Notes: a model not told the origin generated them from the letters alone. Counted from the first letter of the stretch, positions 16,485-25,109 are shown. The stretch: DNA of 33,741 nucleotides from Halothiobacillus sp. (GCA_023255735.1 JAGDVP010000011.1:1-33741); one strand, 5' to 3'. Numbers and translations are program-made.

Positions 16485-16581
16485 GATTTTGGCTGTCGGG
16501 TCTGAAGATTAAGGTTTTAGTCTAACAGCTTGCCTGACTTAAACCCGCCCAATGCCCCCGCTTTCATGCGAGGATAGCGGC

Positions 16582-17865
16582 ATGAAAACTACCCCGCCCG
16601 CGCCGGCCGATTGGCGCACCCGCCTTAAAAATGTGCTTACCTCCCGCACCCAGTTGGCCGTGTTGCTGCTGGGGTTTTCATCGGGGTTGCCCCTGTTGCT
16701 GAGTTCGAGCACCTTGCAGGCGTGGTTAACGGTAAGCCATGTCAACACGCAAACGATTGGCTTATTTGCCCTCGTGGGCTTGCCATACACCCTTAAGTTT
16801 TTGTGGGCTCCCTTGCTTGATCGCTATAGCGCGCGCTGGCTTGGGCGGCGACGGAGCTGGATTTTATTCATGCAGATCGCCATCTCCGGCACCTTGGCGG
16901 CACTCGCGCTCACCGATCCTGCACGCCAACTGTGGTTTTTTGCCCTGCTGGCACTCCTGCTGGCTATGTTATCGGCCACCCAAGATATTGCCATTGATGC
17001 GTGGCGAACCGATACCTTAAGTGCGCCCGAACGCGGATTTGGCGCAGGGCTATTTGTGATGGCCTACCGCATAGGCATGCTGGCGGCGGGGAGTTTTGCG
17101 CTGATTTTGGCGCAGCATTTTGGCTGGCCGCGCACCTATTTTGTGATGGCGCTATTGATGGGGGTTGGCCTTTTGGCGACGCTGTTGGCGCCTGAGCGCA
17201 ATACCCAAGCACTCAAGCCCTTAAGCTTAACAGCGGCAGTAGTGGAGCCGCTACGCGAGTTCTTTAGCCGCCCCGAGGCTTGGGCGATGATCGCGCTCAT
17301 TGTGCTGTATAAATTCGGCGATGCGTTTGCCAGCGCGTTGTCTACCACGTTTCTCATTCGGGGGGCGGGGTTTAGTTTGGAACAAATTGGCTTAATTAAT
17401 AATGGCTTAGGTTTAATTATCACCCTCATCGGCGGGCTGTTTGGCGGGGTGTGGATGCTCAAATTGGGCTTGTATCGCTCGCTCATGATGTTTGGTGTGC
17501 TGCAAGCCGTGACGAATTTGGGGTATGCCCTCTTGGCGGTGGTGCCGTCTTTAGGCGTTATGATTCCTGTGATTGCGCTGGAGCATTTTACCGGCGGTTT
17601 GGGGACGGCCGCGTTTGTCGCCTTACTGATGGCACTGTGCGCTATCCGTTATTCCGCAACCCAATTCGCCTTGCTCTCGGCGGTGGCGACCTTGGGGCGG
17701 GTGTATTTAGGCCCCGTGGCAGGCATGACCGTGACGGCCATCGGCTGGCCGAGCTTCTTTGTGCTGACATTTGTCGCTGCCTTGCCCGGGCTTTGGCTTT
17801 TATGGCGACTTAAAGCTATGATTTACCAATTAGATCATCAGCAGAGTGTGCGTTTTGATGCGTAA
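16582..17865 (+). CDS. ampG: AmpG-like muropeptide permease (MFS)
   Basis: A 427-residue major facilitator protein with about 12 membrane helices. AmpG imports anhydro-muropeptides released during wall turnover for recycling in the cytoplasm. Family marks are LLGFSSGLPLLLSSSTLQAWL near 29-49, GLPYTLKFLWAPLLDRY near 67-83, LGRRRSW, and ATQDIAIDAWRTDTL near 133-147. An in-frame ATG at 16552 would add ten residues; ATG 16582 has GAGGAT about 8 bp upstream and fits the family start better. The window also encodes AnmK, which uses the anhMurNAc obtained through this route. The 3' end overlaps the next gene by 8 bp. Confidence 0.88.
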   Translation: MKTTPPAPADWRTRLKNVLTSRTQLAVLLLGFSSGLPLLLSSSTLQAWLTVSHVNTQTIGLFALVGLPYTLKFLWAPLLDRYSARWLGRRRSWILFMQIAISGTLAALALTDPARQLWFFALLALLLAMLSATQDIAIDAWRTDTLSAPERGFGAGLFVMAYRIGMLAAGSFALILAQHFGWPRTYFVMALLMGVGLLATLLAPERNTQALKPLSLTAAVVEPLREFFSRPEAWAMIALIVLYKFGDAFASALSTTFLIRGAGFSLEQIGLINNGLGLIITLIGGLFGGVWMLKLGLYRSLMMFGVLQAVTNLGYALLAVVPSLGVMIPVIALEHFTGGLGTAAFVALLMALCAIRYSATQFALLSAVATLGRVYLGPVAGMTVTAIGWPSFFVLTFVAALPGLWLLWRLKAMIYQLDHQQSVRFDA

Positions 17866-18352
17866 AATTTATCGAGCATTAATTTTTATCGCCGTCCCTT
17901 TCGCGGTCGGGGCGGCGGGGCTTTATCGCGCTGCATGGGCCGATCCACCACCGTGGGCGGGGGGCAACCCGCACCGCGCTGATGATGCCTATAATCATCG
18001 AAGCGATGAGCGCTCAAGTGATGATCGTGCGAATCGCTATGCCCCGCCCCGCCGCGATAACTACTACATTAGCACCCGTGAGCAGATGTATATCAACGAT
18101 TGGTATCGTCGCAACTTGCCGCCGGGTTTGGCCAAGCAGGGCAAAATCCCCCCAGGTCACGCAAAAAAATTAGAGCGGGGTGCGCCATGGCCACCGCCGT
18201 ATGCCTATGAACCGTTGCCCTATGAATTAATCCGTAATCTTCAGCCCTTGCCACCCGGCTACGCGTATTATCGGGTCGGGGCAGACGTGATCATTGCAAA
18301 TATCGCCGGCCGAGTGGTTTCTGATGTGGTGTATGACCTCCTAAACCGTTAA
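17858..18352 (+). CDS. RcnB/CigR-like periplasmic protein
   Basis: A 164-residue exported protein. The signal peptide ends near residue 28 (AAWA before DPPPW). A charged, disordered Arg/Asp/Ser region is followed by a C-terminal domain with PPGLAKQGKIPPGHAKK, PYELIRNLQPLPPGYAYYRVGADVIIANIAG, the pattern of the RcnB family (nickel/cobalt homeostasis) and the related CigR proteins. Periplasmic location is well supported. A role in metal handling is inferred from the family only; the C-terminal segment is more CigR-like. The start ATG lies within the last codons of the ampG-like gene (8-bp overlap), so the two are co-translated. A GTG at 17846 would add four residues and is less likely. Confidence 0.7.
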   Translation: MRKIYRALIFIAVPFAVGAAGLYRAAWADPPPWAGGNPHRADDAYNHRSDERSSDDRANRYAPPRRDNYYISTREQMYINDWYRRNLPPGLAKQGKIPPGHAKKLERGAPWPPPYAYEPLPYELIRNLQPLPPGYAYYRVGADVIIANIAGRVVSDVVYDLLNR

Positions 18353-18399
18353 GCTCCGCATCCTGATTTATTTGAAGCCATGGCCTGTAGCACTTGATT

Positions 18400-19329
18400 A
18401 TGACTGAGCAATCTCCCCGCCTGCCCACGACCGATTCGGTCGTGCAAACTCCCGCCCCTTTGACCGCGATGGCGCCAGCCGACGCCGTATCCGCAGAGCA
18501 GACGCCAACGGATATGGCGCCCTCGCAAGCGCAGAGTTCGGCCCCCATCGAACCGCTGGACGCCGAGGCCGAAGCCACTGCCGATGCCGGCGGGGCTGCT
18601 AAAAAACGCATTCCACCGCAGGCCGTTGTGGCGCAGCTCATGGCCGCTTGGCCGCAGGCTTTTTTTGCCGATCCCCGGGCGGTTAAACCCTTGGCGATTG
18701 GTACGCTGCAACAAATTCTCGCCAATCGCCCGGCGGAACTCGAAGGCTTTAACAGCCACGCCATTCGCACCGGCTTGAAGTTTTATACTTCCAGGTTGTC
18801 TTACCATTACGGCATTGTGCATAGCACGCATCGCATCACCCTCGCGGGCGAACCGGCCGATGAAGTGGATGACAAAGCGCGGGAATTTGCCAAAACACAA
18901 ATTGTGGCGATTCAGCAGCAACGCGCCGCCCGCCGTGCCGCCCAAAATCCGCCCGCAGAACCGCAAGAGGGCCTGCCTGCGCCTGCAATCGATGCGCCAA
19001 AGCCACGGCAGCGTTTTCGTCGATCCGAGCCTAACCGTACGGCGGTTGAGCCTGCCGAGGCGTCGCACGCCGCCCTAGCCGATGCGGATACAGCCGCGGT
19101 TACGGATGCCCCGCGCCGAGGAACCGAGCCATCCCTGCGTGCCGCTGCACCTGGCCGGTCGCGTGCGCCGCGCCGAGAACCGCGCCCTGCGCACACCGGG
19201 GCTTCAGGCGATGGCCGCGCGCCGCGTGCACAGAGCGCCGCCATGAGCCCGGCGCCAACACCGCAAGAGTCGCTCTCGCTGGAAGAAAAACTCGCCCGCT
19301 TAGCCCAGCATTTTGGCAAGCCAAGCTGA
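18400..19329 (+). CDS. ProQ/FinO-domain RNA chaperone with long disordered tails
   Basis: A 309-residue protein. The conserved ProQ/FinO RNA-binding domain occupies about residues 70-173, with PPQAVVAQLMAAWPQAFF, RAVKPLAIGTLQQIL, LKFYTSRLSYHYGIV and the basic segment after it. ProQ-type proteins bind 3' hairpins of small RNAs and mRNAs. The N-terminal 68 residues are Ala/Pro/Glu/Thr-rich and low complexity. The 130-residue C-terminal tail is Arg/Pro/Ala-rich and probably unstructured, without the Tudor-like domain of E. coli ProQ (232 residues) that I can recognise. A short conserved end SLEEKLARLAQHFGK closes the chain. TTG at 18394 would add two residues; ATG 18400 is preferred. Confidence 0.87.
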   Translation: MTEQSPRLPTTDSVVQTPAPLTAMAPADAVSAEQTPTDMAPSQAQSSAPIEPLDAEAEATADAGGAAKKRIPPQAVVAQLMAAWPQAFFADPRAVKPLAIGTLQQILANRPAELEGFNSHAIRTGLKFYTSRLSYHYGIVHSTHRITLAGEPADEVDDKAREFAKTQIVAIQQQRAARRAAQNPPAEPQEGLPAPAIDAPKPRQRFRRSEPNRTAVEPAEASHAALADADTAAVTDAPRRGTEPSLRAAAPGRSRAPRREPRPAHTGASGDGRAPRAQSAAMSPAPTPQESLSLEEKLARLAQHFGKPS

Positions 19330-19337
19330 GTTTGGCC

Positions 19338-19393
19338 GCCTGTCTGACTTAACCATGCGTCTTGGTAGTCGCATTGCGTTGGAGCCGACAGGC
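19338..19393 (+). other. Inverted repeat downstream of proQ-like gene
   Basis: GCCTGTC (19338-19344) pairs with GACAGGC (19387-19393) across 42 bases that contain further self-complementary pieces. Together with the next hairpin it makes most of the 164-bp gap structured. Strand is given as that of the flanking genes. Confidence 0.35.
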
Positions 19394-19404
19394 TGCTAGA
19401 AGCT

Positions 19405-19463
19405 AGGGTGCCTTGAGCCGCGCCCCTCAGCGTGCGGGGCTTAAGGCACTCTAAGGCTGATTT
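19405..19463 (+). terminator. Long hairpin before the glycosyltransferase gene
   Basis: Bases 19405-19419 (AGGGTGCCTTGAGCC) pair with 19438-19452 (GGCTTAAGGCACTCT) over 15 positions including two G-T pairs, with a GC-rich inner loop. A TTTTT run follows about 10 bases after the stem, farther than in a classical terminator. It may end the ampG-rcnB-proQ transcript or be the 3' end of a small RNA. Confidence 0.5.
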
Positions 19464-19493
19464 TTAAACCGACGGAATAAGGAATTCTCTGTC

Positions 19494-20372
19494 ATGACAT
19501 CCCCATTCACGCTCTCGATTATTCTGCCGGCTAAAAATGAAGCCGGTGCTGTGGGTACCACGGTGGCGGGCATTCGCGCCCTTTATCCGCATGCACAAAT
19601 TCTTGTGATAAACGATGGCTCAACCGATGACACGGCTGAGATGGCTAAGGCGGCGGGCGCATCGGTTATCACCCATCCCTACAGCATGGGCAACGGGGCG
19701 GCCATTAAAACCGGCGCCCGCCATGCCACAGGCGAGATTTTGGTATTTATGGATGCCGATGGTCAGCATGATCCTGCCGATATTCCGCGCTTTTTAGCCA
19801 AGCTCGATGAAGGGCTGGATATGGTGGTGGGCGCGCGCCAAGCGGGCTCTCAGGCAAGCGTAGGGCGTGGGTTGGCCAATGGTTTTTACAATCGCCTTGC
19901 CTCGTGGATGACGGGGCAAAACATTCAAGATTTAACCTCTGGCTTTCGCGCCGTGCGTGCGGATAAATTCCGTGAGTTTTTGTACTTGCTGCCCAATGGG
20001 TTTTCCTATCCCACCACCAGTACGATGGCGTTTTTCCGCGCGGGTTATGGCGTCGCTTATATCCCGATTCACGCCGCGGCGCGCATTGGTAAAAGCCATA
20101 TTCGCTTGATGAAAGACGGGGTGCGGTTTTTGCTGATTATTTTCAAAATCGGCACCTTGTATTCGCCTTTAAAGCTTTTTTTACCGGTCGCGTTGCTGCA
20201 TTTGATTGTCGGCTTGGGGTATTACCTCTACACCTACACCGAATTTAACCGCTTATCGCTGGCCAGCGTGTTTTTGTGGAGCGCGGCGGTCACGATTTTT
20301 TTGATTGGGCTGGTTTCCGAGCAAATCACCCAATTGATGTATAAAGATAGCGACAACAGGTCGCGTCATTGA
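19494..20372 (+). CDS. Family 2 glycosyltransferase, polyprenyl-phosphate type
   Basis: A 292-residue GT2 enzyme. The catalytic domain (about 1-215) has SIILPAKNEAGAV, NDGSTDDT at 40-47, the DxD motif Asp87-Ala-Asp89 in FMDADGQHDP and LTSGFRAVR near 147-155. Two C-terminal membrane helices at about 227-247 and 257-279 anchor it in the inner membrane. This layout is that of dolichol-/undecaprenyl-phosphate sugar transferases (GtrB, ArnC, DPM1 group), which load a sugar onto the lipid carrier for later transfer to cell-surface polymers. The sugar cannot be predicted, and no partner flippase or polymer transferase is nearby. It is convergent with rluA with only 21 bp between. Confidence 0.87.
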   Translation: MTSPFTLSIILPAKNEAGAVGTTVAGIRALYPHAQILVINDGSTDDTAEMAKAAGASVITHPYSMGNGAAIKTGARHATGEILVFMDADGQHDPADIPRFLAKLDEGLDMVVGARQAGSQASVGRGLANGFYNRLASWMTGQNIQDLTSGFRAVRADKFREFLYLLPNGFSYPTTSTMAFFRAGYGVAYIPIHAAARIGKSHIRLMKDGVRFLLIIFKIGTLYSPLKLFLPVALLHLIVGLGYYLYTYTEFNRLSLASVFLWSAAVTIFLIGLVSEQITQLMYKDSDNRSRH

Positions 20373-20393
20373 GCCTGAGCCCCTAAAACGGTC

Positions 20394-21056
20394 TTAAAAC
20401 GGCACGGGGCACTGATAGGCTCGCCATTGGCCGGTTACAGGGTCCGGGAAGGCTAAGTGCTCGGCGTGGAGCATTAAGCGGGGGTGCTCGGCCGCGTTGG
20501 GGTGGTAGAGCGTATCGCCTTGAATGGGGCGGCCTTGTGCCAAAAGGTGCACGCGCAATTGATGTGAGCGCCCTGTGATGGGGCAAAGCGCCAGGCGGCA
20601 GGCTTTGGGGTTGTGCTCAAGGACGCGGTAGCGGGTTTGCGCGGCGCGACCAGCTTCATAATCAATGCGATAGCGCGGGCGATGGGCGCAATCCGCGCCA
20701 ATCGGCAGGTCGATTAGGCCAGACTCGGGCTGCGGGCAGGCATCGACGAGCGCCTGATAGCGTTTTTCGGTTTGCCGCTCTTGAAAGGCGATCGATAGCG
20801 CACGGTGGGCTGCGATGGTGCGGGCGAGCACCATAATGCCGGAGGTATCCCAATCGAGCCTGTGCACAATGCGCGCTTCGGGAAATTCTTGGCAAACCCG
20901 GGTAATGAGGCTGTCGGTTTTGTGCGCCTCTTTCCCCGGCTGGGTGAGCATGCGGGTGGGTTTGCTTATGATGAGGTAGTGCGGGGTTTCATCGAGCAGC
21001 AACCAAGGCTCCGTGGTGTCGGTGATGCCGTTGGCGGTGGACGTTTGGGCGCTCAT
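20394..21056 (-). CDS. rluA: rRNA/tRNA pseudouridine synthase RluA
   Basis: A 220-residue pseudouridine synthase, close in length and sequence to E. coli RluA (219), which modifies U746 of 23S rRNA and U32 of several tRNAs. The catalytic Asp68 lies in VHRLDWDTSG. Other family marks are HYLIISKPTRMLTQPG near 26-41, ITGRSHQLRVH near 159-169 and LMLHAEHLAF near the end. No S4 domain is present, as expected for RluA rather than RluC or RluD. Its ATG overlaps the glnD stop in an ATGA, so it is translated with glnD and is the last gene of a five-gene minus-strand run. Confidence 0.92.
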   Translation of the reverse strand: MSAQTSTANGITDTTEPWLLLDETPHYLIISKPTRMLTQPGKEAHKTDSLITRVCQEFPEARIVHRLDWDTSGIMVLARTIAAHRALSIAFQERQTEKRYQALVDACPQPESGLIDLPIGADCAHRPRYRIDYEAGRAAQTRYRVLEHNPKACRLALCPITGRSHQLRVHLLAQGRPIQGDTLYHPNAAEHPRLMLHAEHLAFPDPVTGQWRAYQCPVPF

Positions 21057-23680
21057 GTGCGTCCCTGAATGGCGGTGCGCAGGGCGCTTTGCAGCGCGGC
21101 GCAGGTTTTCGGCGCCTCGATGAGCTGCCCGGAGTGATCAACGACATAAAACACATCTTCTACCCGTTCACCCAGCGTGCTGATGCGGGCGTGGCGCAGC
21201 ACAACACCTTGTTCAGCAAAGGCAGCGGTGATGTCGGCGAGCAGTCCGGGCCGATCTTTGGTGCTGATTTGAATGATATTGCGCTCGCGGCGCTCATCGG
21301 TGAGGCAGTCGATGTGGGTGGCCACATCAAGGCTTGCCATTTGCGGGGGGACGCGGCGTTGCACGCGCACGGCGGTTTGGTTGGGTGTGGTTAATCGGGC
21401 GAGGAGGCGTTCTTGTAGCGTGACAAGCGACCAAGTATCGAGCTTGGCGTTATTTTGCTGATCGAGAATGTAAAACTCAAATAGGGCGCGGTCTGGCTCT
21501 GGCGTTTGCGTGCTTGGGGCGGGGGGAATGAGGGTCAGGTTGGCAGACTGCACATTCAACCTCAGCCGATCGAGCTCCGCCACGATCTGGGCAAAAAGCC
21601 CGGGTCGGTTATGGCTGAGCACCAGAATTTGGGTGGCGTCTTGATCGGCCTGATCGCTTATCCCCACGATGGGCTCATTCGCCCGCGCGGACTTCGCGTT
21701 TAATGCCAGTTGGGCGTGCTTGAGAATCGGGGCGATGTCGGTGCGCAAAAAGTAATCATCTGGGAGTCGTGATAACCACGCCTGCAGGTCTTCAAACGAG
21801 AGCTTGGCTGCTGCGCCTTGCTCAAGTGCGGCGCTGCGGGTGGAATCAATGATGCTGCGCAGGCTTTGTTCGCCTTCAATAAACCATTGTTCAGTGAGTT
21901 GATGTAGACGCTTGAGCAGGGCATCCCGCCAGGAATTCCACAAATTTGGGTTGGTGGCACAAATATCGGCGACGGTGAGCACATAAAGATCATTGAGCCG
22001 CGCGATGCTGCCGACTTTTTTGGCAAATTCTTCAATAATGCTTGGGTCTTCAATATCTCGTCTCTGCGCGGTAAAGGACATGAGCAGATGCTGCTGCACG
22101 AGCCAGACCAGTCGCGTGGTGGCCGCCTGCGAAAGCCCATGCCCGCGTGCAAATTGTTCGGCATCCCGCGCGCCGATCTCGGCATGATCACCGCCACGGC
22201 CTTTAGCGATGTCGTGCAAAAGCCCCGCTAAATATAAAACCTCAGGCTGTTCGATTTGGCTGAAAATTTGCGATGCCATGGGGTGCTCGGCGGCAAACTC
22301 GGGGCGCGAAAACCGCCTTAAATTGCGTATCACAAGCAAAATATGGGCATCGACGGTGTAAGCGTGAAATAAATCAAATTGCATCAGGCCGACGATTTGG
22401 CCGAAGGCGGGGAGGTAGGCGGCCAGTACGCCGGCTAAATTCATGGCTTTGAGCGCGCGATACACGCCCCGTTCACTGTGTAAAATCGCCATAAAAAGCT
22501 TTTGGGCTTGGGGGTTTTTGCGAAAACCTTCGTCGATGACCGATAAGTTGGCGCGCAGCTGGCGGGCGGTGGTGGCGGTGGTGCCCTCAATTTCGGGGTG
22601 CTGCGCCAGCAAAAGAAATAGCTCCAGAAGGGCGGTGGGCGCGCGCATAAAAACTTGGGGATCGGTGGTTTCAAGCAAATGGCCGCGCACAGCAAATCGG
22701 GCATTCAGCGGTTGACGCAGCGGCGCCGGTGCCGGATCGAGCTGTTCGGCGAAATTTTGCACAATCACCTGGTTTAAGCGCTCCACCTCGGTGGTGGTGC
22801 GAAAATACTGCTGCATGAATTGTTCAACCGCGAGATTGCCGTTGTGTTCGCTATGAAACCCAAAAGCACTGGCGAGGGTTTTTTGATGCAACAGCAGCAA
22901 GCGCTCTTCCGCCCTTCCTGCCACACTGTGCAAGCCAATGCGCACGCGGCTGATAAAATCTTCAGCGTGGTTGAGCGCTTGCCATTCTTGATCGCGCAGC
23001 AAGCCGGCATCATGCATGGCGGCAAGGCTGTGCGCGCCTGCAACCCGGTTGCCAAGCCAGCGCAAGGTGTGCAGATCACGCAGGCCGCCGGGGCTTTCTT
23101 TGATATTGGGTTCAATTTTGGCGCCCGCCTCGCCAAAGCTTTGATAGCGCGCGGTTTGTTCAGCGTGTTTAGCTTGAAAAAAAGTCCAGTTATCCCCGAT
23201 TTCATGGGTGCGCACGCGCGTTTCAAGTTGTGCGAAGATCGTGGCATCGCCCGTGATGAGGCGGGCATCGAGCAGGTTGGTGTACACCGTCACATCGTGC
23301 TGCCCCGCGATGAGGCATTCGTCCACCGTGCGCACCGCATGGCCAATCACAAGGCCCGCGTCCCACAGCTGATGCAGCATCAATTGAATGTGGGCATCGT
23401 GCGCGTGGTCATCCAGCAAAATCAAAAGATCAATATCCGAATGCGGAAATTGCTCACGTCGGCCATAGCCGCCTACGGCAACGAGCGCTGCAGGCTCATT
23501 CTGTAAGGCATCGGGCCAAAAATGCTTCAGGAACTCATCGATTAAATCGCTGTGCGTGCGCAAAAAAGCGGTGGCGCTGCCCGGGGTTTGCAGGGTTTGC
23601 GGCCAGCGCGCTAAATGGTGGCTGATTTGCGCGCGCAGCTGGATTTGCGTTGAGGTTTGAGGGCGCGCGAGGGGCGTCAT
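21053..23680 (-). CDS. glnD: Bifunctional PII uridylyltransferase/uridylyl-removing enzyme
   Basis: The glutamine sensor of nitrogen control: it uridylylates PII when glutamine is low and deuridylylates it when high. The 875-residue chain has the nucleotidyltransferase motif GGYGRREQFPHSDIDLL (about 70-86), the HD hydrolase pair His489-Asp490 in GLLHDIAKGRGGDH, and two C-terminal ACT domains (ILVLSHNRPGLFAQIVAEL and IIQISTKDRPGLLADITAAF). An open frame reaches back to 23782, but that would overlap map by about 94 bp. ATG 23680, 8 bp after the map stop, begins MTPLARPQ and is chosen, although its Shine-Dalgarno is weak. Map next to glnD is also the E. coli order. PII itself is not in the window. 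Confidence 0.95.
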   Translation of the reverse strand: MTPLARPQTSTQIQLRAQISHHLARWPQTLQTPGSATAFLRTHSDLIDEFLKHFWPDALQNEPAALVAVGGYGRREQFPHSDIDLLILLDDHAHDAHIQLMLHQLWDAGLVIGHAVRTVDECLIAGQHDVTVYTNLLDARLITGDATIFAQLETRVRTHEIGDNWTFFQAKHAEQTARYQSFGEAGAKIEPNIKESPGGLRDLHTLRWLGNRVAGAHSLAAMHDAGLLRDQEWQALNHAEDFISRVRIGLHSVAGRAEERLLLLHQKTLASAFGFHSEHNGNLAVEQFMQQYFRTTTEVERLNQVIVQNFAEQLDPAPAPLRQPLNARFAVRGHLLETTDPQVFMRAPTALLELFLLLAQHPEIEGTTATTARQLRANLSVIDEGFRKNPQAQKLFMAILHSERGVYRALKAMNLAGVLAAYLPAFGQIVGLMQFDLFHAYTVDAHILLVIRNLRRFSRPEFAAEHPMASQIFSQIEQPEVLYLAGLLHDIAKGRGGDHAEIGARDAEQFARGHGLSQAATTRLVWLVQQHLLMSFTAQRRDIEDPSIIEEFAKKVGSIARLNDLYVLTVADICATNPNLWNSWRDALLKRLHQLTEQWFIEGEQSLRSIIDSTRSAALEQGAAAKLSFEDLQAWLSRLPDDYFLRTDIAPILKHAQLALNAKSARANEPIVGISDQADQDATQILVLSHNRPGLFAQIVAELDRLRLNVQSANLTLIPPAPSTQTPEPDRALFEFYILDQQNNAKLDTWSLVTLQERLLARLTTPNQTAVRVQRRVPPQMASLDVATHIDCLTDERRERNIIQISTKDRPGLLADITAAFAEQGVVLRHARISTLGERVEDVFYVVDHSGQLIEAPKTCAALQSALRTAIQGRT

Positions 23681-23688
23681 GGCGGGTT

Positions 23689-24477
23689 TTAGGTGATTGC
23701 TTGAGGCAAGGCGTGATCGGGGTGCGATGAGCCACTTAAAATATCGACGCCCGTTTCGGTAACGGCCACGGTGTGCTCCCACTGCGCGGAGAGCGAATGA
23801 TCTTTGGTGACCACCGTCCAGCCATCATTTAAGAGCTTGATGTCGCGCTTGCCGGCGTTAATCATAGGTTCGATGGTAAACACCATGCCCGGTTCTAAGC
23901 GAATGCCTTCCCCTTTTTTGCCGTAATGCAGAATTTGTGGATCCTCATGGAAGCTTTGCCCAAGGCCATGGCCGCAGTATTCGCGCACCACCGAAAAACC
24001 GCTGGCATGCGCCACGCTTTGAATCGCAAAACCGATATCGCCTAAGGTGGCGCCGGGTTTAACCGCTTCAATACCGCGCATCATGGCTTCATAGGTCACA
24101 TCAATCAGCCGTTGGGCGCGAATGGGCGGCTGCCCCACGGTATACATAGCCGAGGTATCACCAAACCAGCCGTCTTTAATGACGGTGACATCAATATTCA
24201 AAATATCGCCATTTTGCAGCACGCGCTCGCCGGGAATGCCATGACACACCTGATGATTGAGCGAAGTGCATAGCGATTTAGGAAAGCCGTGGTAGCCCAA
24301 GGTCGCGGGGATGCCGCCTTGCACTTCGGTGATGTGCTTGTGGGCAAAGCTGTTGATTTCTTCGGTGGTGATGCCTGCCCGCACAAGCGGGCGAAGCAGA
24401 TTGAGCACTTCGGTTGCCAGCAAGCTGGCTACGCGAATTTTCTCAATTTGTTCCGGTGTTTTGATGATGATGCTCAT
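23689..24477 (-). CDS. map: Methionine aminopeptidase, type I
   Basis: Removes the initiator Met from nascent proteins. The 262 residues include all metal ligands: Asp96 (LNIDVTV), Asp107 (WFGDTSA), His170 (CGHGLGQSFHE), Glu203 (TIEPMI) and Glu234 (WEHTVAVTE), plus substrate-binding His79 (QVCHGIPG). There is no N-terminal zinc-finger extension, so it is subtype Ia. A TACAAT (plus-strand ATTGTA at 24505-24510) may be the -10 of its own promoter in the 68-bp gap after the TlpA-like gene. The common upstream neighbour rpsB is not here. Confidence 0.96.
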   Translation of the reverse strand: MSIIIKTPEQIEKIRVASLLATEVLNLLRPLVRAGITTEEINSFAHKHITEVQGGIPATLGYHGFPKSLCTSLNHQVCHGIPGERVLQNGDILNIDVTVIKDGWFGDTSAMYTVGQPPIRAQRLIDVTYEAMMRGIEAVKPGATLGDIGFAIQSVAHASGFSVVREYCGHGLGQSFHEDPQILHYGKKGEGIRLEPGMVFTIEPMINAGKRDIKLLNDGWTVVTKDHSLSAQWEHTVAVTETGVDILSGSSHPDHALPQAIT

Positions 24478-24545
24478 AGTGCGGATTCTGGCTTACGGGC
24501 GGAGATTGTAACAAATCCAGCCCGCGGCGTTTGGCTTCGACCAAG

Positions 24546-25067
24546 TTAACCTGTGCTGGCGAGTTTGGTTAGGAGCTGATCGACCCGTTCGGTATCAAAT
24601 GGGCCGATTTTTTGATACTGAATATTGCCCTTGGCATCGAGCACAAAAAATGTCGGCGTGAGGCGCACAGGGCCAAATGCCGTGGCCGCTGCGCCAGTTT
24701 TGTCTTGCAGCACCAGATAGGGGATGTTTTTTTCTTTTTGCATGGCGCGCAGTTGGCTTAAAGAATCGTAAGACATCGCCATACCAATCACCTCGACGCC
24801 TTTGCTGGCAAACTGGTTGTAGAGCGCGGTCATGTGGGGGATTTCTTCCACGCAACCCGGGCAGGTGGTGGCCCAAAAAGTAATGGCAATCGGTTTGCCT
24901 TGAAACTGCGCCAAATCGACAGAGTTGCCCGACAAATCCTGCACGGTTAAGCCCGTTAATTTAATCGGCGTTTCGGTTGAGCAGCCGGCCACAAGGCCAA
25001 TAAGACCAAGCGCGGTGGCACGCAAGAGGTGGCGGCGGGTGGCTGAAAAAACGGGTTTGGTAGTCAT
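24546..25067 (-). CDS. TlpA-like thioredoxin-fold lipoprotein
   Basis: A 173-residue periplasmic thiol-disulfide protein of the TlpA/ResA family. The N-terminus has TRRHLLRAT followed by a hydrophobic run and the lipobox LVAGC, giving lipid-modified Cys29. The paired Arg suggests export by the Tat route. The redox motif is Cys69-Pro-Gly-Cys72 in FWATTCPGCVEEIPH, and the cis-Pro is in RLTPTFFVLD. Such proteins reduce partners in cytochrome c maturation or other envelope pathways; the partner cannot be named here, since no ccm or cox gene is nearby. AAGGAA precedes the ATG. It follows the ClC gene by 42 bp. Confidence 0.88.
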   Translation of the reverse strand: MTTKPVFSATRRHLLRATALGLIGLVAGCSTETPIKLTGLTVQDLSGNSVDLAQFQGKPIAITFWATTCPGCVEEIPHMTALYNQFASKGVEVIGMAMSYDSLSQLRAMQKEKNIPYLVLQDKTGAAATAFGPVRLTPTFFVLDAKGNIQYQKIGPFDTERVDQLLTKLASTG

Positions 25068-25109
25068 CGCGGTTCCTTAAGGTGCGGTTGAAAAAGAATT
25101 AAAAGGTGT

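Noticed and set aside
18349-19068. 239-codon open frame on the minus strand
   Set aside because: Antisense to the ProQ-domain gene, Gly/Arg-rich, no family match; ProQ domain on the other strand is unambiguous.
22820-23506. 228-codon open frame on the plus strand
   Set aside because: Antisense to the nucleotidyltransferase part of glnD; no supporting motif or start signal.
23681-23782. Longer GlnD starting at 23782
   Set aside because: It would overlap about 94 bp of map and add a basic stretch not typical of GlnD; ATG 23680 fits spacing and family start.
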